Source: Actinomycetes bacterium
Lineage (GTDB): Bacteria > Actinomycetota > Acidimicrobiia > Acidimicrobiales > Microtrichaceae
DNA length: 24,868 nt
Direction of reading: 5' to 3'
NCBI GenBank assembly: GCA_023437745.1
Contig: JAEZFI010000239.1
Span: forward strand, 1-24,868
The notes under the pieces were generated by a model. It was not told the origin of the DNA. It ran no database searches and saw only the letters and a program-made list of their open reading frames with translations. Made by a program: the position numbers and the translations under genes. Positions 7,085-14,927 of the stretch are shown here, piece after piece (positions within the stretch are counted from its first letter, which is position 1; each line of letters opens with the position of its first letter).

Positions 7085-8047
7085 GTGCTGCGCCCGTACC
7101 CCGCCGTCGAGGTGACCGGCCTCCGGAAGCGCTACGACGATGTGGTCGCCATCGATGGCGTCGACCTCCGGGTCGAGATGGGTGAGTGCGTCGGGATCCT
7201 CGGGCCGAACGGCGCGGGCAAGACGACACTGCTGGAGATGATCGAGGGGCTCCGCCGACCCGACAGCGGCGAGATCCGGGTCCTCGGCGAGGCACCGTGG
7301 CCGCGGAACGCACGGCTGCTCCCCCGCATCGGCGTCCAGCTCCAGGCGACGGCGTTCATCGCCAAGCTCACCGCCGTCGAGCAGCTGCGGGCGTTCGCGG
7401 ACCTCTACGGAACACCCCGCAGTCGCGCCGACGAGCTGCTCGACCTCATCGGGCTCGGCAGCAAGGCCGACGCCGTGGTCGACCAGCTCTCCGGCGGCCA
7501 GCAGCAACGGCTGTCGATCGCCTGCGCGCTCGTGCACCGGCCGGAGCTGGTGTTCCTCGACGAGCCCTCGGCCGGGCTCGATCCCGCCGCCCGGCGGAAC
7601 CTGTGGGACGTGGTCGCCGCCGTCCGCCGCGACGGGACCACCGTCGTCCTCACGACCCACCACATGGACGAGGCCGAGGCGCTGTGCGATCGCGTCGCCA
7701 TCCTCGACAGCGGCCGGATCCTGGCGATGGACACACCCCCCGGTCTGATCCGCGCGCTGGACGCCCCGTCGCGGGTGATCCTGCCGCCCGGGGCGCTCGA
7801 CCCTGCCGTGGCTGCGACGCTCGACGGCGTCGATGCCGTCGCGCTCGACACGGGCGCGTTGACGCTGACCACGCGTGATCCGGCGACGCTGCTCGGCGGG
7901 CTCGCCGCACTGGACGCGCTGGAGGGGCTCCAGGTGCGCTCGGCCACCCTGGAGGACGTCTTCCTCTCCATGACCGGACGCCGCCTGATCGACGACGACG
8001 AGCCCGCGGCGGCGGGGGTCGGCGGCCGGCGTCCCGAGACCGCGTGA
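7085..8047 (+). CDS. ABC-2 type transporter, ATP-binding subunit
   Basis: Encodes 320 aa. Walker A GPNGAGKTT at 40-48, signature LSGGQQQRLS near 138, Walker B VFLDEPSAGLDP near 160 and the switch TTHHMDEAE near 190 are all intact. A C-terminal tail of about 100 residues beyond the ATPase core is typical of the CcmA/DrrA-like class that powers ABC-2 exporters. The frame stays open well upstream, but the GTG at 7085 is chosen because it follows a TACGGT box by 6 bases and precedes the conserved start VEVTGLRKRYDDVVAIDGV. The stop overlaps the next gene's GTG by four bases, so the two are translationally coupled and surely form one transporter. Cargo unknown: drugs, lipids or polysaccharide are all seen in this class. 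Confidence 0.92.
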   Translation: MLRPYPAVEVTGLRKRYDDVVAIDGVDLRVEMGECVGILGPNGAGKTTLLEMIEGLRRPDSGEIRVLGEAPWPRNARLLPRIGVQLQATAFIAKLTAVEQLRAFADLYGTPRSRADELLDLIGLGSKADAVVDQLSGGQQQRLSIACALVHRPELVFLDEPSAGLDPAARRNLWDVVAAVRRDGTTVVLTTHHMDEAEALCDRVAILDSGRILAMDTPPGLIRALDAPSRVILPPGALDPAVAATLDGVDAVALDTGALTLTTRDPATLLGGLAALDALEGLQVRSATLEDVFLSMTGRRLIDDDEPAAAGVGGRRPETA

Positions 8048-9096
8048 ACCGCCACGCCAGGAGCTGGCTCACCCTCTCGGGTGCGATGTGGCGCGGGTTC
8101 ACCCGAGACCGGGTGTCGCAGTTCTTCTACTTCCTCTTCCCGCTGATGTTCCTCGTCCTCTTCGGCCTGCTGCTCGGCAACCCCGACTCGGGGCGGATCA
8201 CGGTCGGGGTCGCCGGCGAGGGTGACCTCGTCGCCGCCCTCCCCGCCCAGGTGTTCGAGACCCGTCGCTACGACGACTTCCGCGATGCGGTGGCGGCGGT
8301 CGAGGACGGGGACATCCCGGCTGCCGTGCGCCAGGACGGCGACGTGGTCGAGTTGCGGTTCTCGGCGGCGAACCGGGTGGCCGCGGGCACGGCGCACGGC
8401 GTGCTCGAGTCGATCGTCGGCGAGGCGAACCTCCGGGCGGCCGACGCCCCGGCCCGCTACCGCCTCGACGCCGCCCAGGTGGAGGACAGCTCCTTCGAGC
8501 CGATCCAGTTCCTCACCTCGGGGATGCTGGCGTGGGGCGTCGCGATGGGCGCGGCGTTCGGTTCGGCCCTCAACCTCGTGACCTGGCGCCGCACCCAGCT
8601 GCTGCGCCGTCTCCGGCTGTCGCCCGTGTCGTCGCTGTCGGTCGTCGGGGCGCGGGTCGGCGTGAGCCTGGCGATCGCCCTGTTGCAGGGCGCCGTGTTC
8701 GTGGGCGTGGCGGTGACGCCTCCGTTCGGGCTCCAGCTGGGCGCCGGCGCCTGGCTGATCGTGCCCTACCTGTTGCTGGGCACCCTCGCGTTCACGTCCA
8801 TCGGGTTGCTCGTGGGGTCGCTCGTCAGGACCGAGGAGGCGGCGTCGGGTGCCGTCAACCTGATCGTGCTGCCGATGTCGTTCCTGTCCGGCGTGTTCTT
8901 CGAGACGGGAGGGCTGCCGGGCTGGTTGCAGGCCGTCTCGTGGACGTTCCCCCTCAAGCACATGTCGGCCGGGATGCTCGACGTGCTGGTCCGTGACCCC
9001 GAGGCGGGGACGGTGGCGCTGCACCTCGGCGTGCTCGCCGGGACGACCCTCCTGCTGGGCGGAATCGCCGCAAGGTTCTTCAGCTGGGAAGACTGA
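8044..9096 (+). CDS. ABC-2 type transporter, permease subunit
   Basis: Encodes 350 aa. One hydrophobic helix near the N terminus (FFYFLFPLMFLVLFGLLLG, about 23-41) is followed by a soluble extracytoplasmic region to about residue 150, then five hydrophobic helices to the C terminus. This is the layout of ABC-2 permeases of the YhgE/DrrB-like type with a large loop after helix 1. The late segment LIVLPMSFLSGVFFE is the characteristic ABC-2 stretch before the final helices. The GTG start overlaps the ATPase stop (GTGA). The gene ends four bases before the methyltransferase start, so the three are likely one operon. Confidence 0.9.
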   Translation: MNRHARSWLTLSGAMWRGFTRDRVSQFFYFLFPLMFLVLFGLLLGNPDSGRITVGVAGEGDLVAALPAQVFETRRYDDFRDAVAAVEDGDIPAAVRQDGDVVELRFSAANRVAAGTAHGVLESIVGEANLRAADAPARYRLDAAQVEDSSFEPIQFLTSGMLAWGVAMGAAFGSALNLVTWRRTQLLRRLRLSPVSSLSVVGARVGVSLAIALLQGAVFVGVAVTPPFGLQLGAGAWLIVPYLLLGTLAFTSIGLLVGSLVRTEEAASGAVNLIVLPMSFLSGVFFETGGLPGWLQAVSWTFPLKHMSAGMLDVLVRDPEAGTVALHLGVLAGTTLLLGGIAARFFSWED

Positions 9097-9100
9097 GCGG

Positions 9101-10240
9101 ATGGAGCGACTCTCGGTACCACAGGGCGACTTCGATCTGGCCCGGCATCCGGTCCGCCCCAGGGAGACGCTGCGTGCGTGGGACGCCGCCGACGAGTACC
9201 TCCTGCAGCACGTGGCGGACGAGGGCGTCGACCTGGAGGGCACGGTGCTGCTCGTGAACGACGGGTCGGGCGCACTCGCCACGGCGCTCGCCACGCACGA
9301 GCCGTCGCTCTGGTCGGACTCCTACATGAGCCACCTCGCGGCCACGGCGAACCTCGAGCGGAACGGGCGCCGCGACGCTGTCGAGATGCTGGCCAGCATC
9401 GATCCGCTCCCCGACGAGGTCGACGTCGCGCTCGTCAAGATCCCGAAGAGCCTGTCGCTCCTCGAGGACCAGCTGCACCGGCTGCGAGGGGCGCTCCACC
9501 CGGGCAGCGTGGTGGTGGGCGCCGCCATGACCAAGCACGTGCACAACTCGACCATCGATCTGTTCGAACGCCTCGTCGGCCCGACCACGACCTCGCTGGC
9601 GCGCAAGAAGGCGCGGCTCCTCCTGGCGACCCCCGACCTCGGGATGGACGTCGGCCCGAACCCCTGGCCGACGCAGTGGACGGTCGACGGGATCCGGGTC
9701 ACGAACCACGCCAACGTCTTCTCGCCGGGCCGACTCGACCACGGCACGCGGTTCCTCCTCGACCACGTCGGAGCCCTGGACGACGCAGCGCACCTCGTGG
9801 ACCTCGGATGCGGCAACGGCATCGCCGGCACCGTGCTCGCCACGCGCCACCCCTCGGTGACCGCCACGTTCGTCGACGAGTCCTACATGGCGGTCGCGTC
9901 GGCGGAGGCGACGTTCCGGTCGACCCTCGGACCGGATCGCCCTGCCCGGTTCGTGGTGGGTGACACGCTGGGGCTGCTCTCGGAGGGCGAGCCGATCCAG
10001 CCCGGCAGCATCGACGTGATCGTCAACAACCCGCCGTTCCACATCGACCAGGCGCTGGGCGATGCCACCGCCTGGCAGATGTTCGAGGACTCGCGAACCG
10101 CGCTCCGTCCCGGCGGCGAGCTGTGGGTGGTGGGCAACCGGCACCTCGCGTACCACGCGAAGCTCAAGCGCCTCTTCGGCAACTGCGAGGTCGTCGCCAG
10201 CAACGCCAAGTTCGTCCTCTTCCGCTCCGTGCGGACCTGA
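9101..10240 (+). CDS. rlmG: RlmG-like 23S rRNA (guanine-N2) methyltransferase
   Basis: Encodes 379 aa from the ATG at 9101, almost exactly the length of E. coli RlmG (378). The protein has the double-domain build of the RlmG/RsmC family: a degenerate N-terminal half and a catalytic C-terminal half with the SAM-binding motif LVDLGCGNGIAGT (about 229-241) and the catalytic NPPFH at 310-314. The ending AWQMFEDSRTALRPGGELW, NRHLAYHAKLKRLFGNC and NAKFVLFRS matches the RlmG C terminus well. The known enzyme makes m2G1835 in 23S rRNA using SAM. The symbol rests on motif similarity; a related small- or large-subunit methyltransferase remains possible. It sits four bases after the ABC-2 permease, an odd partnership that probably reflects co-transcription rather than a shared task. 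Confidence 0.82.
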   Translation: MERLSVPQGDFDLARHPVRPRETLRAWDAADEYLLQHVADEGVDLEGTVLLVNDGSGALATALATHEPSLWSDSYMSHLAATANLERNGRRDAVEMLASIDPLPDEVDVALVKIPKSLSLLEDQLHRLRGALHPGSVVVGAAMTKHVHNSTIDLFERLVGPTTTSLARKKARLLLATPDLGMDVGPNPWPTQWTVDGIRVTNHANVFSPGRLDHGTRFLLDHVGALDDAAHLVDLGCGNGIAGTVLATRHPSVTATFVDESYMAVASAEATFRSTLGPDRPARFVVGDTLGLLSEGEPIQPGSIDVIVNNPPFHIDQALGDATAWQMFEDSRTALRPGGELWVVGNRHLAYHAKLKRLFGNCEVVASNAKFVLFRSVRT

Positions 10241-10261
10241 GGCGCTGGACCAGGGCGAGGC

Positions 10262-10813
10262 TCAGGGCAGCACGGCGCGGGCGCCGTCGCGCACCCGGTC
10301 GATCACTCCGCTGATCATCCCCACGATGAGGTTGGACGGGGGCGCGTCGGGCGCACCGGGGTGCGGACGGGTCGGCGCGGCGGTCTTCGCGCCCTCGAGC
10401 GCCTCGCCCATCGACGCGAGGTCCGACCGTGACATGGCCTTGCGGAGCGCGGGGAACATCTCCGCCTCCTCCTCCTCGACGTGGTGCCGCACCGCTTCCA
10501 TCAGCACCGTGACCTTCGGGTGGAAGCGCTCGTGGTCCGGGTCCATCTTCTGGAGCTCGGCGAGCGTCACCTTCACGAGGTGGTGCTCCTCGAGTGCTTC
10601 GAGCGTGTCCGTCTCCAGGTCGGCCGACACCTCCCGCGCGATCGGGTAGAGCACCTGCTCCTCGATCGCAGCGTGGATCGACAGCTCCTCGATCATCTTG
10701 TCCACGAGCTCCCGTCGGGTCACCAGGGCGCGGTCGGTGGTCTTCTCGTACTTCTTGAAGAGCCCCTCGACACGCCGGTGGTCGTCCTTCAGGAGCGTCA
10801 GTGCGTCAGGCAT
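10262..10813 (-). CDS. Hemerythrin HHE-domain protein
   Basis: Encodes 183 aa. The first 130 residues form a four-helix hemerythrin-like domain with the expected metal ligands: H12 (DDHRR), H47 and E51 (HAAIEEQ), H77/H78 (EEHH) and H111 with E115 (HHVEEEE). Such proteins bind a non-haem di-iron centre in the cytoplasm and are linked to oxygen, nitric oxide or peroxide sensing and handling. The last 50 residues are Pro/Ala-rich then amphipathic and not part of the domain. A strong GAGGAGG ribosome site lies 7-8 bases before the ATG. The upstream gene on the same strand ends 64 bases before, so the two may be co-transcribed. The exact role is unknown. Confidence 0.9.
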   Translation of the reverse strand: MPDALTLLKDDHRRVEGLFKKYEKTTDRALVTRRELVDKMIEELSIHAAIEEQVLYPIAREVSADLETDTLEALEEHHLVKVTLAELQKMDPDHERFHPKVTVLMEAVRHHVEEEEAEMFPALRKAMSRSDLASMGEALEGAKTAAPTRPHPGAPDAPPSNLIVGMISGVIDRVRDGARAVLP

Positions 10814-10819
10814 CGTGCA

Positions 10820-10828
10820 TCCTCCTCA
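10820..10828 (-). promoter_or_regulatory. Strong Shine-Dalgarno site of the hemerythrin gene
   Basis: The minus strand reads TGAGGAGGATGCACGATG, with a near-perfect anti-Shine-Dalgarno match ending about seven bases before the start. It fixes the start at 10813 and contrasts with the leaderless-looking genes nearby. Confidence 0.65.
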
Positions 10829-10877
10829 GGTGTGCCACCGCACGTACCCGCGCCCCGACGGTTCTACACCGGTCGGC

Positions 10878-11513
10878 TCAGATCCCGAACGACGCCGTCC
10901 GGACGGCCGCCACCGCGTCGTCCGGCCCCACGCACTCCACGTGCGCGCTGGCCTGCCGGCCGTAGACGAACAGGGCGAGCTCGCCGGCCGGACCGATGAC
11001 CTCGACCTGTGGGGTCCCGGACTTCGGGGTGGTCGACTCGCCGTTCGGCACCGTCAGCGTGATCCCCGCAGGGGCCTTGCGCAGCATGAGCTTGGCGGCC
11101 CGGCGGGTCAGGTCCCACAGGCGCCGCTCCAGGCCGGCGTCCAGCTGCCGGGGCTCGGCGCCGCCTGCGCCTCGCCGGACGTCCTCGTGGTGCACGAAGA
11201 ACTCCATCGTGTTCGCCGCTGCATCCAGCGCTGCCAGGCGGGTGGGCGACCACCGCGGCGGCCCGTTGCGGACCGTCGAGACCAGGTCCTCCCATGACCG
11301 CTGGGCCACGGCGAGCCGCACCTGCTCGGAGTGCCGGGCGAACGGCGGTGCGACGATGCCGAGGGCGGCGTCAGGGCGGTGCTCGCGCACCACCAGGTGG
11401 GCGGCGAGGTCCCGCGTGGTCCAGCCCTCGCACAGCGTCGGCACGTCGGGCCCGACCTCCTCGAAGAGCTCGCACAGGCGATGCCGTTCCTGCTGCGCGA
11501 AGTTCGAAGCCAT
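10878..11513 (-). CDS. TIGR03085-type (maleylpyruvate isomerase/DinB-like fold) metal-binding protein
   Basis: Encodes 211 aa from the ATG at 11513. The N-terminal 120 residues (GWTTRDLAAHLVVREHRPD near 30-48, then NTMEFFVHHEDVRRG near 104-118) match the four-helix mycothiol-dependent maleylpyruvate isomerase/DinB-like fold. The His residues H39, H112 and H113 are at likely metal positions. The C-terminal part is a short beta-rich domain (ITLTVPNG, VEVIGPAGELALFVYGR). This full layout is that of actinobacterial TIGR03085 proteins, whose reaction is unknown; thiol-dependent chemistry is only an inference. A CATACT box lies 5 bases before the start. The frame remains open far upstream, but that part overlaps the glycosyltransferase gene and lacks family similarity. 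Confidence 0.82.
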   Translation of the reverse strand: MASNFAQQERHRLCELFEEVGPDVPTLCEGWTTRDLAAHLVVREHRPDAALGIVAPPFARHSEQVRLAVAQRSWEDLVSTVRNGPPRWSPTRLAALDAAANTMEFFVHHEDVRRGAGGAEPRQLDAGLERRLWDLTRRAAKLMLRKAPAGITLTVPNGESTTPKSGTPQVEVIGPAGELALFVYGRQASAHVECVGPDDAVAAVRTASFGI

Positions 11514-11622
11514 GCGGAAGTATGGCCCGCAGGGTTTGCGGGCGCCCGCCGACCGGGCAGAGGAAGGAGGTCGGCGGGTGGTCGACCGGAGAGCGAGCGG
11601 CGGGAGCCGCTGGCGCTGAGAG

Positions 11623-11629
11623 AAGGGAG
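11623..11629 (+). promoter_or_regulatory. Shine-Dalgarno site deciding the glycosyltransferase start
   Basis: AAGGGAG lies 7 bases before the GTG at 11637. It supports this start over the longer open frame, which would run back through the divergent gene. Confidence 0.6.
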
Positions 11630-11636
11630 CCGAGCC

Positions 11637-12689
11637 GTGAGGATCGGCATCGTGGCGCCCCCGTGGGTGCAGGTTCCACCGAAGCAGTACGGGGGCACGG
11701 AGGGGGTGGTCGACCGGTTGGCGAGAGGCTTCGCCGAACGTGGACACGACGTGCTGCTCTGGACCGTGGGGTGCTCGACGTGCCCGGTCCCCATGGGTTG
11801 GGTGTTCCCCGAGGATCGGCCGCAGGAGCTGGGCACCGCGACCACCGAGATCCGTCACGTCATCGCGGGGTACGAGGCGGTCCGCGACTGGGGCGCGGAG
11901 ATCGTGCACGACCACACGCTGGTGGGGCCCCTGCTGGCGCCGAGGTACCCGGAGCTGGAGGTCGTCGCGACGAACCACGGCCCCTTCGACGAGGAGCTCA
12001 TCGACCTCTACCGCACGATCAGCGACCGGGCCTGGGTCATCGGCATCAGCCACGACCAGGCGTCACGCGCCGGCAACGTCCGGCTGGCCGGTGTGATCCA
12101 CCACGGCCTCGACCTGCCGGACTTCCCGTACGGGCCCGGCGAGGGCGACGACCGGGGCGAGTACTTCCTGTTCCTCGGACGGATGGCCGCCACGAAGGGG
12201 GTTCGCCGGGCGGCCCTGGCGGCGCGCCGGGCGGGCGTGCGGTTGCTGATCGCCGCCAAGATGCGAGAGCCCGAGGAGCGCCGCTACTTCGAGGAGGAGG
12301 TGGCCCCGCTGCTGGGCGGCGGGGTCGAGTACGTGGGCGAGGTCGACGGACCCACCCGGCTGTCCCTGCTGCAGGGAGCGACCGCCCTCGTCAACCCGAT
12401 CTGCTGGCCAGAGCCGTTCGGTCTCGTCATGATCGAGGCGATGGCCTGTGGCACGCCGGTCCTGTCGACCCCGTTCGGGGCGGCCCCCGAGCTGATCGAG
12501 CACGGCGTCACCGGCTACCTCTGCGAGAACGAGGACGAGCTGGTGGCCCGCCTCCCCCAGACCCGTGACCTCCGCCGGCAGGCCTGCCGGGACTGGGTTG
12601 CCCGCTGGTTCAGCTCGGACCGCATGGTGGAGGAGCACCTGGCGTTGTTCGAGCGCATCATGGCCGGGCACCGGCTGTCGACGGTGTGA
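11637..12689 (+). CDS. GT4-family glycosyltransferase
   Basis: Encodes 350 aa. It begins with the Rossmann strand IGIVAPPWVQVPP and the glycine-rich YGGTEGVVDRLARGF acceptor loop, and ends with the donor-binding EPFGLVMIEAMACGTPV, where E259 and E267 form the E-x7-E motif of retaining GT-B enzymes. FLFLGRMAATKGVR (from about 178) is the start of the C-terminal Rossmann domain. This short subgroup is common in actinobacteria; it transfers a hexose from a nucleotide sugar, with acceptor unknown. The stop overlaps the start of the amylo-alpha-1,6-glucosidase gene by four bases. That tight coupling suggests both act on the same glucan or glucoside, for example in a compatible-solute or storage pathway. 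Confidence 0.9.
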   Translation: MRIGIVAPPWVQVPPKQYGGTEGVVDRLARGFAERGHDVLLWTVGCSTCPVPMGWVFPEDRPQELGTATTEIRHVIAGYEAVRDWGAEIVHDHTLVGPLLAPRYPELEVVATNHGPFDEELIDLYRTISDRAWVIGISHDQASRAGNVRLAGVIHHGLDLPDFPYGPGEGDDRGEYFLFLGRMAATKGVRRAALAARRAGVRLLIAAKMREPEERRYFEEEVAPLLGGGVEYVGEVDGPTRLSLLQGATALVNPICWPEPFGLVMIEAMACGTPVLSTPFGAAPELIEHGVTGYLCENEDELVARLPQTRDLRRQACRDWVARWFSSDRMVEEHLALFERIMAGHRLSTV

Positions 12690-14872
12690 CCACCGAGCCC
12701 TCCCCGTACGCGGGCACGTCGAAGGTCGCCACCCTCAGCCACGAGCACGGGCTCGTCACGTTGGTGGAGGGGCAGACCTTCTGCCTCTCCGCGCCGTCGG
12801 GCAACATGTCGCCGCACCTGCCCCACGGCCTGTTCGTCCTCGATACACGCGTGCTGTCCCGGTGGGAGCTGCTCGTCGACGGGGTCGAGGTCGAGATGCT
12901 CGGTGTGGAGCACGAGGAGCCGTTCCACGCCGGGTTCGTGGGGCGCTCGCACCCACCGGCGGGCCGGGCGGACGCAGAGGTCGTCGTGATCCGGCACCGG
13001 CACATCGGTCGTGGCATGCGCGAGCGGATCGTCGTGACGAACCACGGGCTGGAGGCGACGCAGCTGGTGGTCGAGCTGCGCTGCGACGTCGACTTCGCAG
13101 ACCTGTTCGAGGTGAAGGAGAGCCGGGTCCGGGAGCGGGGCGAGCACCGTCACGAGGTCGCCCAGGACGCCCTCCACTTCGGGCACGTGCACGAGGGTCG
13201 GAAGAAGGAGGTCTCGATCCGCTTCTCGGAGCCGCTCGATCCCCGCAGCGGCGCCGCACACTGGGCCCTCGACCTCGCGCCCGGCGCCATGAGGGAGCTC
13301 TGCGTCGAGGTGACGGTCCGCCTCGGGGACACGGCGCTCGAACCGCGCTTCACGTGCAACGGCGACGACGCCGACGCGGTGCCCCTGCGACGCATGAAGA
13401 GCTGGAGGGCCCGCCTCCCCTCGGTCGACACCGACGACACCGCGCTGTCCGATGCGCTCGACCAGTCCGGCGAGGACCTCGGCGCGCTGCGGATCTTCGA
13501 CCCCGATCACCCCGACACGCCCATCCTGGCGGCAGGGGCACCGTGGTTCATGACCGTGTTCGGGCGAGACTCGCTCTTGACCGCCTGGATGACGCTGAGC
13601 GCCGACCCGAGGCTCGCCGACGGCGTGGTCGAGACCCTCGCCCGCTTCCAGGGGACGAAGGTGGTGCCCGAGACCGAGGAGGAGCCCGGCAAGATCCTCC
13701 ACGAGATGCGCTTCGGTGCCGCCACAGGCCTCGCGCTCGGTGGCGGCGACATCTACTACGGCTCGATCGACGCCACGCCGATGTTCGTCATGCTCACGGG
13801 TGAGCTGCGGAAGTGGGACCCGAGCGACGAGCTGGTGGAGCGGATGCTGCCGCACGTCGACCGCGCCATGGAGTGGATCGAGCAGTACGGCGACCGTGAC
13901 GGGGACGGCTACGTCGAGTACGAGCGGCAGAGCGACCACGGACTCGACAACCAGGGCTGGAAGGACTCGTGGGACGCCGTCCGGCACGCCGACGGTCGCC
14001 TGGCCGAGCCGCCGATCGCGCTGTGCGAGGTGCAGGGCTATGTGTACGGCGCCTACGTCGCCAGGGCCCACTTCGCGGCGGAGGCGGGCGATCGGGAGAA
14101 CCATGCCCGCTACGTGGAGAAGGCACGCGACCTGCGCGAGCGGTTCAACCAGGACTTCTGGCTGGAGGACGAGGGCTTCTACGCGCTCGGCCTCGACGGG
14201 GACAAGCGGCCGATCGACGCGCTGGCCTCGAACGTGGGCCACTGCCTGTGGAGCGGGATCGTCGATCCGGAGCGCAGCCAACGCGTCGCGGACCGGCTGC
14301 TCGCCGACGACTTCTTCACCGGGTGGGGCGTGCGGACGCTCTCGGCCTCGATGGCGGCCTACAACCCGATCAGCTACCACAACGGCTCCGTGTGGCCCCA
14401 CGACAACGCGATCTGCGCGGCCGGCCTCGCCCGCTACGGGCACATGGAGCACGCCAACCGGATCATCCGCGGTCAGATCGACGTGGCCACCGCACACGGG
14501 GGCCGGCTCCCCGAGCTGTTCGCCGGCTTCAGCCGTGGCGAGGTGAGCATCCCGGCGGCCTACCCCACGTCCTGCTCCCCGCAGGCCTGGGCGGCGGCGT
14601 CGCCGATCATGTGGCTCCGCACCATGCTGCGGTTCGAGCCCTGGGCGACCCACGACCAGCTCTGGGTGTCGCCGACGCTGCCCGAGGGCATCACACGGCT
14701 CACCGTCGACGGGATCGTGGTCGACGGGTCGCCGGTCCGCGTGTCGGCCCGGGACGGCGAGGTGCCGGAGCTGTCCGGTGCCGAGCGGCTTCGGGTGGCG
14801 CACCACGCACGTCCGCCGCTGTGGGCCCACGCCACGCCGCCGATGCCCGAGGACGACGGGACGTCGCGCTGA
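12686..14872 (+). CDS. Amylo-alpha-1,6-glucosidase / glycogen-debranching-type enzyme
   Basis: Encodes 728 aa. The N-terminal 220 residues match the GDE_N_bis-type beta domain (LVEGQTFCLSAPSGNMSP, FVLDTRVLSRWELLVDG). From about 265 a six-hairpin toroid barrel begins with GAPWFMTVFGRDSLLTAWM (D295), continues with DNQGWKDSWDAV near 422-433 and ends with SVWPHDNAICAAGLARYG and AYPTSCSPQAWAAASP. The acidic residues D295 and D428 are plausible catalytic or substrate contacts, judged from related glucosidases. Family members hydrolyse alpha-1,6 branch glucose or small alpha-glucosides. No other glycogen gene (glgB, glgX, glgP) is nearby, so a small glucoside is as likely as glycogen. The GTG start overlaps the GT4 stop. 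Confidence 0.88.
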   Translation: MTTEPSPYAGTSKVATLSHEHGLVTLVEGQTFCLSAPSGNMSPHLPHGLFVLDTRVLSRWELLVDGVEVEMLGVEHEEPFHAGFVGRSHPPAGRADAEVVVIRHRHIGRGMRERIVVTNHGLEATQLVVELRCDVDFADLFEVKESRVRERGEHRHEVAQDALHFGHVHEGRKKEVSIRFSEPLDPRSGAAHWALDLAPGAMRELCVEVTVRLGDTALEPRFTCNGDDADAVPLRRMKSWRARLPSVDTDDTALSDALDQSGEDLGALRIFDPDHPDTPILAAGAPWFMTVFGRDSLLTAWMTLSADPRLADGVVETLARFQGTKVVPETEEEPGKILHEMRFGAATGLALGGGDIYYGSIDATPMFVMLTGELRKWDPSDELVERMLPHVDRAMEWIEQYGDRDGDGYVEYERQSDHGLDNQGWKDSWDAVRHADGRLAEPPIALCEVQGYVYGAYVARAHFAAEAGDRENHARYVEKARDLRERFNQDFWLEDEGFYALGLDGDKRPIDALASNVGHCLWSGIVDPERSQRVADRLLADDFFTGWGVRTLSASMAAYNPISYHNGSVWPHDNAICAAGLARYGHMEHANRIIRGQIDVATAHGGRLPELFAGFSRGEVSIPAAYPTSCSPQAWAAASPIMWLRTMLRFEPWATHDQLWVSPTLPEGITRLTVDGIVVDGSPVRVSARDGEVPELSGAERLRVAHHARPPLWAHATPPMPEDDGTSR

Positions 14873-14915
14873 CCCACCCGCGGGCCGATCGGCGACCGAA
14901 CCGGGCCGCGCCGGA

Positions 14916-14921
14916 CAGACT
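14916..14921 (+). promoter_or_regulatory. Possible leaderless -10-like box before the AlkZ-like gene
   Basis: CAGACT lies 6 bases before the GTG at 14928, at the same spacing as the better TAnnnT boxes in this window. The first T is replaced by C, so this is weak. It would let the DNA-repair gene be expressed apart from the glucosidase. Confidence 0.25.
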
Positions 14922-14927
14922 CGTGCC

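Noticed and set aside
5120..7663. Long minus-strand frame overlapping the ABC exporter in another frame, plus long plus-strand frames at 5197-7185
   Set aside because: Low-complexity Arg/Asp/Val translation; the exporter frame contains all ABC motifs over the same bases.
11514..12053. N-terminal extension of the TIGR03085-type protein
   Set aside because: The added sequence lies over the glycosyltransferase gene, is low-complexity, and family similarity begins at the ATG at 11513.
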